This document shows positions 1-13,121 of a stretch of 33,777 nt of DNA, in pieces. Numbering within the stretch: the stretch's first letter is position 1; every line of letters begins with the position of its first letter. The notes beneath the pieces are model-generated. The model was not told where the DNA came from, made no database searches, and saw only the letters and a list, made by a program, of their open reading frames with translations. The DNA is from Betaproteobacteria bacterium (GTDB lineage Bacteria; Pseudomonadota; Gammaproteobacteria; Burkholderiales; SG8-41). The DNA lies in contig JACPEF010000060.1 in the NCBI GenBank assembly GCA_016183675.1, positions 1 to 33,777 on the forward strand. The letters are read 5' to 3'. The translations under genes and the position numbers were made by a program.

Positions 1-205
1 AGCGCGGTGCAGCCCATATTCGCTATATGGGCAAGCCGCGCGACAAAGCTAGCGGCGATTCTGGCCGCAACCCTTGAGGGCTGGCGCGATTTTGGCCCAC
101 GGCGCACCTACCGACTCACCCTGAATTCCTCTGCCCCAGCCTCTGCTGCACGGTCCCAGCCAAAATCGTGACAGCGCAGCGTGTGTTTCATTATGTTAGG
201 GGCTC

Positions 206-565
206 TTAGTAGCGCGAGGCCGGAGCAGCCGGCGCCGCGGGGCCCGGCCCCGCCTTCACGCCCGCGAAATAACCCGCGATCACCTCGAGCTCCTGGTCCG
301 TGTAGCCCTTGGCCTGCTGGTGCATGATCGTCGCCGGGCGTTTCCCCGCCTTGAACTCCTTCATCGTCTGGAGCAGATAGCTCTTGTCCTGCCCCGCAAG
401 GCTGGGCGGCACCCCGCCGACGCTGCGTCCATCGGTGCCGTGGCACGTGAAGCAGGTTGAAGCGAGACTACGGGCGTACGCCGGATCCTGGGCCCGGGCC
501 TGCGCCGCGACACCCGCCGCGAGCAGCACGGCAGCGCTCCACGCGCCGATTACGGTTGGTTTCAT
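206..565 (-). CDS. Class I c-type cytochrome (c553-like), secreted
   Basis: 119 aa ORF with N-terminal signal peptide and haem motif CFTCHG, plus GVPPSLAGQ and a C-terminal Met region typical of small cytochrome c. Confidence 0.85.
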   Translation of the reverse strand: MKPTVIGAWSAAVLLAAGVAAQARAQDPAYARSLASTCFTCHGTDGRSVGGVPPSLAGQDKSYLLQTMKEFKAGKRPATIMHQQAKGYTDQELEVIAGYFAGVKAGPGPAAPAAPASRY

Positions 566-700
566 GGCATCCCCTCCTGGTCGGTGTCGTGAGGTGAGTA
601 TAGCGGCGCGGGAGGCCGCCGCTAGGAACGAGTCGGAATTACGATATAAGTGTGTGACGCGACCGGCGAGCCGTCAAGCACGCCCGGGCCGGGGCTCCCG

Positions 701-737
701 GAAACAAAACGCCCCGGGCCTCGCGGCAGCCGGGGCG
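701..737 (-). terminator. Rho-independent terminator downstream of clpA
   Basis: Minus strand reads CGCCCCGG...CCGGGGCG followed by TTTTGTTT, just after the clpA stop. Confidence 0.7.
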
Positions 738-760
738 GGTTATCGCAAAAGATCGCGGGG

Positions 761-2893
<2,133 letters not shown>

Positions 2894-2894
2894 G

Positions 2895-3203
2895 TCACAT
2901 CTCTTCCATCACACACTGTAACGGATGTTGGTGCTGTTTGGAGTACGATTTTACCTGTTCCACCTTGGTCGCGGCCACATCCCGGGGGTAGACGCCGCAC
3001 ACCCCGATGCCCTCGCGGTGCACCTTCAGCATGATCTGCGTGGCCTTCTCGCGGCCCAGGGCGAAGAATTTCTGCAGCACCACGACCACGAAATCCATCG
3101 GCGTATAGTCGTCGTTGAGCAGCAGCACCTTGAACATCGGCGGTGCTTTTACCTTGCTCTTTTTCGCCTCAAGAACCGTGTCTTCGCGTGGTCGACTTGC
3201 CAT
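2895..3203 (-). CDS. clpS: ATP-dependent Clp protease adaptor ClpS
   Basis: 102 aa with [23 protein letters not shown]...[20 protein letters not shown]; adjacent to clpA. Confidence 0.97.
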   Translation of the reverse strand: MASRPREDTVLEAKKSKVKAPPMFKVLLLNDDYTPMDFVVVVLQKFFALGREKATQIMLKVHREGIGVCGVYPRDVAATKVEQVKSYSKQHQHPLQCVMEEM

Positions 3204-3444
3204 ACTGGAAATCGCGGTTAATTCCGTGCTTCGATTGATATTTTCACCATTATCCGGAATTTTTCAAGTGGCGATTTCACGGCGCTCCCGGGGCCATACT
3301 TGACTTCCCCCCCCAAATGGCCTAGAAAGCGACTGGGTGTTTGGCTTCAAGCTTTTTCGCTGTACCGGTCTGGCCCGTACGCGATCTTGAAACTCAAACG
3401 GCGTGCGGGCGCCCTCCCCGCTAATTCTCAGCAGAGGTATGTGT

Positions 3445-3651
3445 ATGGCAACTGGTACGGTGAAGTGGTTCAACGATGCCAAGGGTTACGGGTTCATCAC
3501 CCCGGACGACGGCAGCGAGGACCTGTTCGCGCACTTCTCGGCGATCCAGATGGGCGGATTCAAGACGCTCAAGGAAGGCCAGAAGGTATCGTTCGAAGTG
3601 ACCCAGGGACCCAAAGGCAAGCAAGCCTCCAACATCCAGGCCGTATCCTAA
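3445..3651 (+). CDS. Cold-shock protein, CspA family
   Basis: [37 protein letters not shown] at 3445 is preferred over the longer ORF start at 3403. Confidence 0.96.
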   Translation: MATGTVKWFNDAKGYGFITPDDGSEDLFAHFSAIQMGGFKTLKEGQKVSFEVTQGPKGKQASNIQAVS

Positions 3652-3690
3652 GCGCGTCGCCGGCCGCGGCCGGCGACTTCCGGAAGGTAG

Positions 3691-3731
3691 AAAAAAGCCC
3701 ACGAGACCGCACGGTCCGGCGGGCTTTTTTT
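3691..3731. terminator. Bidirectional rho-independent terminator between cspA-like gene and icd
   Basis: AAAAAAGCCC...GGGCTTTTTTT hairpin between convergent genes. Confidence 0.8.
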
Positions 3732-3796
3732 CCATAGCAGCCCGCCGCGCGGGGCGGGCTTGCGGGCGGCCGGCGCGCCTCCGCTTGCCGGGGCCC

Positions 3797-5041
3797 TCAC
3801 ATGTTCGCGACCATTGCCTGTCCGAATCCGGAGCAGGACACCTGCTTCGCGCCTTCCATCAGCCGCGCGAAGTCGTAGGTCACGACCTTCCGGGAAATGG
3901 TCCTCTCCATCGACGAGAGGATGAGATCGGCCGCCTCGACCCACCCCATGTGACGCAGCATCATTTCGGCGGAGAGGATCTCCGAACCCGGGTTGACGTA
4001 GTCCTTGCCGGCGTACTTGGGCGCCGTACCGTGGGTCGCCTCGAACATCGCCACCGTATCGCTCATGTTCGCCCCCGGCGCGATGCCGATGCCGCCCACC
4101 TGCGCGGCGAGCGCGTCGGAAACGTAGTCGCCGTTCAGGTTCATGGTGGCAATCACGTCGTACTCATCGGGCCGCAGCAGGATTTGTTGCAGGAAGGCGT
4201 CCGTAATCACGTCCTTGAACACGATCTCCCCGTGCGGCGCCTTCATCTTCATCCACGGACCACCGTCGAACAATTCCGCGCCGAACTCCTTCTTCGCGAG
4301 CTCGTAGCCCCAGTTCTTGAACCAGCCTTCGGTGAACTTCATGATATTGCCCTTGTGCACGAACGTCACCGACTTGCGCCTGTTCTGGATCGCATACTGG
4401 ATCGCGCGACGGATAAGCCGATAGCTTCCCTCCTGCGACACCGGCTTCACCCCGATCGATGCCGTGTTGGGGAAGCGGATCTTGTCGACTTTCATCTCCT
4501 TCACCAGGAAGTCGACGACTTTCCTGACCTCGGGCGTACCCGCGCCCCACTCGATGCCGGCGTAGATGTCTTCCGAGTTCTCGCGGAAGATCACCATGTC
4601 CACCTTTTCCGGCGCTTTCAGCGGGCTCGGCACGCCCTTGAAGTAGCGCACCGGACGCAGGCAAACGTAAAGATCGAGCAATTGTCGCAGCGCGACGTTG
4701 ATCGAGCGCATGCCGCCGCCGACCGGCGTGGTGAGCGGACCCTTGATCGATATCCCGTACTCCTTGGCCGCTTCCAGGGTCTCGTCGGGCAGCCACACAT
4801 CCTTGCCGTAGAGCTTGGTCGACTTTTCGCCGGCGTAGATCTCCATCCACGCGATCTTGCGCTTTCCGCCGTAGGCTTTGGTTACCGCGCTGTCCACCAC
4901 CTTGATCATCACCGGCGTGATGTCCACGCCCGTGCCGTCGCCTTCGATGTAGGGGATGATCGGCTGGCCCGGTACGTCGAGGGTGTAGTCCTGGTTGACG
5001 GTGATTTTTTCGCCGGCCGGCACCTTGACGCGCTGGGACAT
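3797..5041 (-). CDS. icd: NADP-dependent isocitrate dehydrogenase
   Basis: 414 aa with [32 protein letters not shown] and [16 protein letters not shown] motifs. Confidence 0.97.
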   Translation of the reverse strand: MSQRVKVPAGEKITVNQDYTLDVPGQPIIPYIEGDGTGVDITPVMIKVVDSAVTKAYGGKRKIAWMEIYAGEKSTKLYGKDVWLPDETLEAAKEYGISIKGPLTTPVGGGMRSINVALRQLLDLYVCLRPVRYFKGVPSPLKAPEKVDMVIFRENSEDIYAGIEWGAGTPEVRKVVDFLVKEMKVDKIRFPNTASIGVKPVSQEGSYRLIRRAIQYAIQNRRKSVTFVHKGNIMKFTEGWFKNWGYELAKKEFGAELFDGGPWMKMKAPHGEIVFKDVITDAFLQQILLRPDEYDVIATMNLNGDYVSDALAAQVGGIGIAPGANMSDTVAMFEATHGTAPKYAGKDYVNPGSEILSAEMMLRHMGWVEAADLILSSMERTISRKVVTYDFARLMEGAKQVSCSGFGQAMVANM

Positions 5042-5542
5042 GCTGGCTCCTTGACGGGAGAGGTTCGCTGAAACGGGAAATTATAGCGCATGCCCTTGCG
5101 CGCCGAACCCGCGACGCGCGAGCACGAGCGGCGTGTTCCAGCGCTTCACGACGCGCGGCATGTCGCCGCAGATGAACGCCGATAGATGCGGGTGAATGGC
5201 GAACAGTGAACGATAAATGCGGCGCATGAGGCGCCGCCATCTCCCGTTTCCCGTTTCCCATCTCCTGTTTCGCTGGTCCTCTACGTTGACAGCCGGTCTC
5301 GCGGGTTTCGGGCTCTTCTTGTCAGGCGCTCCGAGGCACCCGCTACTACCCAACCACTCCCGCGGGCATCGCCAGATGGAATTACCGGCGCGATGAACCT
5401 TACGGACTCGCAGCATAAAAAATATTGCATTGCAGCTGATAGTCCCTAGCGCATATAATGCACTGCACAAAACGGATTGCGGTATTGATTGTCACGATAT
5501 GAAATATAGAACGATCTGCCGATCAAGGACTGAAGAGGAAAG

Positions 5543-7135
<1,593 letters not shown>

Positions 7136-7445
7136 GCGGAAACGGTTTCCCCTTCTGATCGCCCCGGAACGGGGCTTCGCTTCTCAGCACTACCGGGTCG
7201 GGGTTTGGCACCGCCTGTGACAGCAATAGGCTGGGCTGGTCGAGACCCGAACGACGCGGCACCAGCTGGTATACAAGGCATTGTTTATAAATGATATTCA
7301 GCGACGGCTCGGAGGGATTCCGGGCGCCTGCCGGAAACTTTCACCAAACTGTCAACCCGGCCTTGGATTCGGCCGTTATGGGGGTTGACCGATAATCCGG
7401 TCGTAATGCGGTAAACGGTTCATCCACTCACCAAGAGGAAATGCC

Positions 7446-7775
7446 ATGAGCAAGCTTTTGACCACCCTGTTGGCCGCCGTCTTCGCCGCGGTGACCATCA
7501 CCCCGGTTGCCTTCGCGGCGAAGCACGAAATGGAAAAGAAGGAGATGAAGAAGGAAGTGAAGGCCGCGGAGAAGAAGAAGGCCCAGACGGCCGATGAAAA
7601 GAAGGCGGCTAGGGCCGCGCTCGCCAAGGCCTGCAAGGACAAGAAGCCGGGCGAGGAAGTCACAGTCGGCGACAAAAAGGTGAAGTGCCCGGCGCCTAAG
7701 AAGGCAGCGGAGAAGGCCGAACCCAAGAAGGAAATGAAGAAGGGCGAAGGCAAGAAGGCCGAAGGGAAGAAGTAA
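7446..7775 (+). CDS. Lys/Ala-rich secreted small protein, paralog 1
   Basis: Signal peptide plus the block ADEKKAARAALAKACKDKKPGEEVTVGDKKVKCPAPKK; shares this block with the next gene. Confidence 0.75.
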   Translation: MSKLLTTLLAAVFAAVTITPVAFAAKHEMEKKEMKKEVKAAEKKKAQTADEKKAARAALAKACKDKKPGEEVTVGDKKVKCPAPKKAAEKAEPKKEMKKGEGKKAEGKK

Positions 7776-7792
7776 TCCCGCTTTCTTTCTCG

Positions 7793-7825
7793 AAAAAAGG
7801 CAGGGTTGATAGCCCTGCCTTTTTT
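7793..7825 (+). terminator. Rho-independent terminator
   Basis: AAAAAAGGCAGGG-TTGATAG-CCCTGCCTTTTTT. Confidence 0.9.
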
Positions 7826-7992
7826 ACTGCCGCCGCCCTTGCCCCGATCCGGCCACAGCGCTCCAGCGGCACCGCGGCCGGTCATGACGTTGCCATGGAG
7901 GGGGGTTTCCGCTACGCTAACCGTGCTCGCGTGAGCTTCGGGCGGCGCCTGCTGCCGGAAAAGATGAAGAAATCCCTTTGGGAGGATCCGAC

Positions 7993-8292
7993 ATGAAAAA
8001 GCTGCTTGCTGCAATTGTCGCCGGCATGTTTGCGCTGAGCGTGACCCCAGTCGCGCTCGCCGCCAAGCACGAGAAGGCCGAGAAGGCCGCGCCGAAGAAG
8101 GCCGAAGCAAAGAAGAAGGCCGAGACGGCCGATGAAAAGAAGGCGGCGAGGGCCGCCGTCGCCAAGGCCTGCAAGGGCAAGAAGGCGGGCGAGGAAGTGA
8201 CGGTCGGCGACAAGAAGGTGAAGTGCCCGGCACCGGCGAAGAAGAAGGCCGAACCGAAGAAGAAGGGCGAAGGCAAGAAGGCGGAAAAATAA
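7993..8292 (+). CDS. Lys/Ala-rich secreted small protein, paralog 2
   Basis: GGGAGG RBS before ATG 7993; MKKLLAAIVAGMFALSVTPVALAAKHEK signal peptide; conserved block ADEKKAARAAVAKACKGKKAGEEVTVGDKKVKCPAP. Confidence 0.75.
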   Translation: MKKLLAAIVAGMFALSVTPVALAAKHEKAEKAAPKKAEAKKKAETADEKKAARAAVAKACKGKKAGEEVTVGDKKVKCPAPAKKKAEPKKKGEGKKAEK

Positions 8293-8321
8293 CGCCCGAC
8301 CCAGCTCTTTCCGGTTCCTAG

Positions 8322-8349
8322 AGGGCAGGGTGACCACCCTGCCCTTTTT
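8322..8349 (+). terminator. Rho-independent terminator
   Basis: AGGGCAGGGTGACCACCCTGCCCTTTTT. Confidence 0.88.
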
Positions 8350-8434
8350 GTTTCCGGGCGCGTAGCAGCCGATGCGGCGCACGGTTCCGGCGCGCCGTGC
8401 CCAAGCGCTACAATGCGCCCTCTAACATAGCCAC

Positions 8435-8884
8435 ATGATCTGGAAACCGAATGTCACCGTCGCTGCGGTCATCGAGCGCGACGGCCGTTTTCTCCTGGTG
8501 GAGGAGCACACCGAGCACGGACGCCTGTACAACCAGCCGGCCGGCCATCTCGACCCGGGCGAGACCCTGGTCCAGGGCGTCGCGCGCGAAACGCTGGAGG
8601 AAACGGGCTACCTCTTCAAACCAACCGCGCTGCTCGGTGTCTATCAGTACCATCCCCCGGGCGATGACGTGACCTATATACGATTTGCCTTCGCCGGAGA
8701 GATCACCGGGCACGAGGCGGGTCGCGCGCTCGACGAAGGCATCATCCACGCGGTGTGGCTCACGCCGGAGGAGGTCCGGCGCGAGGCGGCCCGCCACCGC
8801 TCCCCGCTCGTGATGCGCTGCATAGACGATTACCTCGCCGGCCAGCGCTTCCCGCTGGACACGCTATACCACCCCATCCCCTGA
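8435..8884 (+). CDS. Nudix hydrolase (NudJ-like)
   Basis: Nudix box [23 protein letters not shown]; directly upstream of mnmA. Confidence 0.92.
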   Translation: MIWKPNVTVAAVIERDGRFLLVEEHTEHGRLYNQPAGHLDPGETLVQGVARETLEETGYLFKPTALLGVYQYHPPGDDVTYIRFAFAGEITGHEAGRALDEGIIHAVWLTPEEVRREAARHRSPLVMRCIDDYLAGQRFPLDTLYHPIP

Positions 8885-8916
8885 TTTTCTTGGATTTCGA
8901 AACGGGTTCTAGTGTC

Positions 8917-10068
8917 ATGGCAGGCAAGCGCGTCATCGTCGGCATGTCGGGCGGGGTGGATTCCTCCGTCGCCGCGCTGCTGCTCAAGCAGCAGGGCTAC
9001 GAGGTCTCGGGCCTGTTCATGAAGAACTGGGAGGACGACGACACCGACGAGTACTGCAGCTCGCGCGAGGACCTGGTGGACGCGGTCGCGGTGGCCGACA
9101 AGCTCGGCATCGAGATTGACGTCGTCAACTTCTCCGCCGAATACAAGGAACGCGTGTTCGGCGACTTCCTGCGCGAGTACCGGGCCGGCCGCACCCCGAA
9201 CCCCGACGTGCTGTGCAACGCCGAGATCAAGTTCAGGGCGTTCCTCGATCATGCGCTCGGCCTCGGCGCCGACCGCATCGCCACCGGCCATTACGCGCAG
9301 GTCCGGGAGGCGGACGGCCTCTACCAGCTGCTCAAGGCCGAGGACGGCACCAAGGACCAGAGCTATTTTCTCTATCGTCTCGATCAGGCGCAGCTCGCGA
9401 AGACGCTGTTCCCGCTCGGCACGCTCTACAAGCGCGAGGTACGGGCGATCGCGCGGCGCGAAGGGCTGCCCACCCACGACAAAAAGGACTCGACCGGGAT
9501 CTGCTTCATCGGCGAGCGCCCGTTCCGCGAATTCCTCAGCCGCTATCTTCCGGACAATCCCGGCGAGATCCGGACGCTGGAGGGCCGCGTCGTCGGGCGC
9601 CACCAGGGCTTCATGTTCTACACCATCGGCCAGCGCCAGGGGCTCGGCATCGGCGGCAACCGTGAAGGCGACGGCGAGCCGTGGTACGTCGCCGCGAAGG
9701 ACCTCCGGCACAACCGCCTGGTCGTCGTGCAGGGGCACGACCATCCGGCGCTCTTCCATGACCGGCTCAAGGCGACCGATCTCAACTGGATCAGCGGCAG
9801 CACGCCGCACTGCCAGTGGGTGTACAGCGCGAAGACGCGCTACCGGCAGAAGGACGCGGCCTGCGCGATTGCCAGCGTGAGCGCGGAGCAGTGCGAGATC
9901 GAGTTCGCGGAGCCGCAGTGGGCGATCACGCCCGGCCAGTCAGTGGTGGTGTACGAGAGCCGCGTATGCCTCGGCGGGGGCATCATCGAGAGCGCGGAAC
10001 GGACCCGGGAGGACTCCCGCGCGAGTGAATGCCCGCCGGGAGCGGAACTGCTGAAGGATGAAGGGTGA
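8917..10068 (+). CDS. mnmA: tRNA-specific 2-thiouridylase MnmA
   Basis: [70 protein letters not shown]; internal ATG 8917 is the likely start. Confidence 0.96.
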   Translation: MAGKRVIVGMSGGVDSSVAALLLKQQGYEVSGLFMKNWEDDDTDEYCSSREDLVDAVAVADKLGIEIDVVNFSAEYKERVFGDFLREYRAGRTPNPDVLCNAEIKFRAFLDHALGLGADRIATGHYAQVREADGLYQLLKAEDGTKDQSYFLYRLDQAQLAKTLFPLGTLYKREVRAIARREGLPTHDKKDSTGICFIGERPFREFLSRYLPDNPGEIRTLEGRVVGRHQGFMFYTIGQRQGLGIGGNREGDGEPWYVAAKDLRHNRLVVVQGHDHPALFHDRLKATDLNWISGSTPHCQWVYSAKTRYRQKDAACAIASVSAEQCEIEFAEPQWAITPGQSVVVYESRVCLGGGIIESAERTREDSRASECPPGAELLKDEG

Positions 10069-10206
10069 GCTGGGGTTTCGAAGAACGTGCCTGCGCACGT
10101 TCGAGCCGGCGAACGCCCGACGCGATGCAGCGCGGCGGGTCGGGAGAAGGCAGAAGGATGAAGGATGAAGGAAAATCCGTAATCAGGTCCCCTTCTGCCT
10201 TCCGCC

Positions 10207-10818
10207 TTACGAAGCCGGCGGCGCGGTGTCCTTGAACGACGGTCGCTGCGCGAGCTTCTCCGCCAGCCGTGCAAGATTGGAGCAGGTCTTGCGCCAGTTC
10301 AGGTCGGGCAGGCGCAGATCGAGGTAGTCGAGACAGCAACCGACCGCGATATCGGACAGGTTGTAGTGATCCCCGCTGCACCAGGCGCGGGTGCCGAGCT
10401 CCTCCGACATCACCTCCAGCGCGCGGTCGATCTTGCCGTTCTGGCGCGCCATCCATCCGGCCGACTGCTGATTGGCGGGGCGGCGCTTCTCCATCACGAC
10501 CGCTACGGTGGCGTCCGTGCACCCGTCCGCAAGCGCTTCCCAGCGCCGCACCTGGATGCGGTGGCGGATGTCCTCGGGTATCAGCTTCGCCACCGGGCTC
10601 GCGTTGTCGAGATACTCGACGATCACGCGCGAGTCGAAGATGGTGGTGCCGTCATCGGTGATCAGCACCGGCACCTTGCCGAGGGGATTGTAGGTGGGCA
10701 CCCGGGTCTCGGCATCGTTCGGCGAATCGATCACGAACTCGTAGTCGATCCGTTTCTCGGCGAGCACCACGCGCACCTTGCGCGTATAGGGACTCGCGGG
10801 CGTTCCAATCAACTTCAT
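10207..10818 (-). CDS. Glutathione S-transferase family protein
   Basis: MKLIGTPASPYTRKVRVVLAEKRIDYEFV N-terminus; GST fold with VPVLITDDGTTIFDSRVIVEYLD; start at 10818 rather than the extended ORF start. Confidence 0.88.
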   Translation of the reverse strand: MKLIGTPASPYTRKVRVVLAEKRIDYEFVIDSPNDAETRVPTYNPLGKVPVLITDDGTTIFDSRVIVEYLDNASPVAKLIPEDIRHRIQVRRWEALADGCTDATVAVVMEKRRPANQQSAGWMARQNGKIDRALEVMSEELGTRAWCSGDHYNLSDIAVGCCLDYLDLRLPDLNWRKTCSNLARLAEKLAQRPSFKDTAPPAS

Positions 10819-10933
10819 TGTGCGGGGCGGGGTGAAAAGGCGCGACATTATATCATCGCGTGGACGCACCTTGACGCTCGTTCGCCACGGGTAGTACGCT
10901 GTCCGCATCGATTCTTCTTTCGGAACCGCGAGC

Positions 10934-11704
10934 ATGGGAGCCGCCGACCCGTTCGTCCTGTTCACCCAGCCAGGGTGAACCAGCTGCCTCCGAGCGAAAG
11001 AGTTTCTTTCGCGAAAAGGCATTGACTTCGTCGCGGTCGACGTGCTGAACGATCCCGGCGGGCGCGAGAAGCTGCTCGCCTTCGGGGTGCGCAACGTACC
11101 GGTCGTCGCGAGGGGCGAGAGCTACGTCTTCGGCCAGAACCTCGAGGACGTCGCCGAATTTGTCGGCCTGCAGGGCACGGGACATAAGCCGCTGCCGCCC
11201 GCGGAGCTCATCAGGAAATGGATACTCGTGCTGCGCGCGGCGCAGCGCTACATGCGCCAGATCCCGCCCGCGCGCATGAGTGAACGCGTCATGGAGAACC
11301 GTGACCGCTCGATCCGCGTGTTGAGCCACCATCTGTTCCGCATCGGCGAGGCGTTTCTCGAGAGTGCGATCAACGGCGTGGAGTACGCGGTGGCGCACGC
11401 GAACGTGCCGCCCAAGGACGGCACCTTTCTCACGGGCGACGAGATCGCGCGCTACGGCGAGGAGGTCATCGCGCGGCTGCAGCACTGGTGGGACGGGCTG
11501 GAAGACAAGTCGCTCGCCCGCAAGGTCAAAACCTTCTACGGCATGCAGCCGATGCACGTCGTGTTCGAGCGCTCGACCTGGCACTCGGCGCAGCACGCGC
11601 GGCAGCTGATCCACGTGCTCGAGCGCTTCGGCATCGAGCCCGACCGGCGTCTCACTGCCGATGACCTCGCCGGGCTGCCGCTGCCTGAACGCCTCTTCGA
11701 GTGA
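10934..11704 (+). CDS. Predicted selenoprotein: glutaredoxin-like domain (UxxC) fused to a DinB-like C-terminal domain; TGA at 10976-10978 read as Sec
   Basis: Frame is continuous apart from one TGA: MGAADPFVLFTQPG-U-TSCLRAKEFLSRKGIDFVAVDVLNDPGGREKLLAFGVRNVPVVARGESYVFGQNLEDVAEFVGL..., ending HSAQHARQLIHVLERFGIEP. The TGA sits at the first redox-Cys position. ORF track only reports 11042-11704. Confidence 0.88.
10976..11020 (+). promoter_or_regulatory. Predicted bacterial SECIS element for the Grx-DinB selenoprotein
   Basis: UGA at 10976; stem GCGAAAG (10994-11000), loop AGUUU (11001-11005), CUUUCGC (11006-11012), plus outer GCCU/AGGC pairing (10986-10989 / 11017-11020). Apical loop starts 22 nt after the UGA with G in its second position. 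Confidence 0.82.
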
Positions 11705-11732
11705 CGAGGTGACGAAGTGACGCGGTGACGTG
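11701..11732. repeat. Octamer array (GTGACGNN)x4, left arm of inverted pair
   Basis: GTGACGAG GTGACGAA GTGACGCG GTGACGTG; complementary to the array at 11803-11835. Confidence 0.85.
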
Positions 11733-11802
11733 TGTCCCGCTGAGCGGGGGTTCCAAACTACCTTCGCTTGTTACTTATCACCGCTTCCGCGTAAGCCGAC
11801 TC

Positions 11803-11835
11803 CCGTCACTGCGTCACTCCGTCACTGCATCACTG
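11803..11835. repeat. Octamer array (GTCACTNN), right arm of inverted pair
   Basis: GTCACTGC GTCACTCC GTCACTGC ATCACTGC, abutting the stop of the tctC fragment. Confidence 0.8.
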
Positions 11836-12198
11836 CACCTGGATTTTCGCCGCCTTGACGAGCTTCGCGTACTTCGCGAGGTCGTTCTTGATGACCTGCG
11901 CGAATTCCTGAGGGGTATTGCCCACCAGCTCGTTGCCGCCCTGCGTCGCCAGGCGCTCGATCACGTCCGGCATCTTGAGCGCCTTCGCGACTTCGCGGTA
12001 GAGCAGGTCGACAATGGCCTTCGGCGTGCCGGCGGGGGCGACCACCGCCTGCCACTGCGTGAATTCAAAGCCCTTCAGTCCGAGCTCGTCGAGCGTCGGC
12101 ACCTCCGGCAGCGCGGAGGCGCGCCTCAACGCGGTCACTCCGATCCCCCGCAGCCGCCCGGCGCGCAGGTGCGGCACGGACGTGATCACGGTATCGAA
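11830..12198 (-). pseudogene. Truncated TctC/Bug-family solute-binding protein (C-terminal third only)
   Basis: Gapless 369-bp match to 14542-14910; about 12 differences over ~119 residues by eye; homology stops abruptly after GTATCGAA. Confidence 0.85.
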
Positions 12199-12209
12199 GG
12201 ATTCGCGCG

Positions 12210-12566
12210 ATGAGAGCTTTATGGACGAACGTCAGCTTTTCAATCGTTCTCACATTGATATGGCTCGCGTACGTATGGTTGGCAGTGCCACTGGTTCCAG
12301 ACTTTTTAGCAGTTCCCATAAACGTATTGTTCGTGCCAATCCTAATTGGATACGTCGGAGGCTCATTTTTGAAGGGGTCGGAATGCCTAAAGGCATTGCT
12401 CTTGACCGCGATTACGATAGTTCTAGTCGCTGTGCTTGCAAGTGATCCGGCAGCACCTAGCGCACAGTTATACGCCGGTCTTTTTCAAGCTATTGCTGTG
12501 CTGATCGGATTGTCTATTTATGTCCTTGCCACGCGAATTCGGAATCGTCGTAGCGCGACTTCATAG
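12210..12566 (+). CDS. Small hydrophobic membrane protein, unknown function
   Basis: 118 aa with about four hydrophobic segments, in a visibly AT-richer stretch than its surroundings. Confidence 0.6.
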   Translation: MRALWTNVSFSIVLTLIWLAYVWLAVPLVPDFLAVPINVLFVPILIGYVGGSFLKGSECLKALLLTAITIVLVAVLASDPAAPSAQLYAGLFQAIAVLIGLSIYVLATRIRNRRSATS

Positions 12567-12656
12567 AAGTTGATCATCTGAACAGCTGCGGCACATCGCA
12601 CCAATAGAGCATGCGGCCACTCCGAATTGACGGCCGGTGGTTCTTCCGTCGCAGCG

Positions 12657-12880
12657 TCAGGTAAGCCCATCGAACAGCTGCACTTGCACCAACTCCCCCG
12701 CTTCCACCTCGCCCCGCCCGTGCTCGAGCACGATGAAGCAGTTCGCTTCCGACATCGAGCGCAGCACGCCCGGGCCCTGCTGCCCGGTGATACGGACCAC
12801 CCACTCGCCTTTGTCATCGCGCGCAAGGATGCCGCGCTGGTACTCGGTGCGGCACGGTACCTTGCGTAGCGCGGTTGCTG
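12657..12880 (-). pseudogene. C-terminal fragment of molybdopterin molybdenumtransferase (moeA remnant)
   Basis: Residues LRKVPCRTEYQRGILARDDKGEWVVRITGQQGPGVLRSMSEANCFIVLEHGRGEVEAGELVQVQLFDGL match the MoeA C-terminal domain; no catalytic MoeA body upstream in any frame. Confidence 0.72.
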
Positions 12881-13121
12881 CCGGCACGCGAAGAAGCGAC
12901 AATGTCGTGTCGTCGGTGCGCCCGGTGTGAGTCGCGCCTTGCGTTCGTCGATTAGATCGCCTGCATGAACCTCGTGGCCGAACCGCCCGGGCCACCAACG
13001 CGGTGAAGGTCACGCCGGCGCAGCTGCGCGCGTGCGCGGCGACGCTCCCGGCGCGCCTCGCCGAACCGCGCCCGAGCGTTGCGCGGATCGCATCCACGCG
13101 GCGTCGCACGCCGCGATTGCC

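Noticed and set aside
8755-8916. Long N-terminal extension of MnmA in the ORF track
   Set aside because: It overlaps the Nudix gene out of frame; [17 protein letters not shown] at 8917 is the normal MnmA start.
10976-10978. TGA as a nonsense mutation making the glutaredoxin domain a pseudogene
   Set aside because: Only one stop interrupts an otherwise clean frame, it lies exactly at the redox Cys position, a SECIS-like hairpin follows, and the Sec machinery is nearby.
10819-11094. N-terminal extension of the GST ORF
   Set aside because: It runs antisense over the selenoprotein start; canonical GST begins MKLIGTPASPYTRKVRVV at 10818.
12657-13109. Full-length coding gene for the 150-aa ORF
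   Set aside because: Only the C-terminal half resembles a known protein (MoeA); the N-terminal half is Arg-rich GC-biased sequence typical of a spurious frame.
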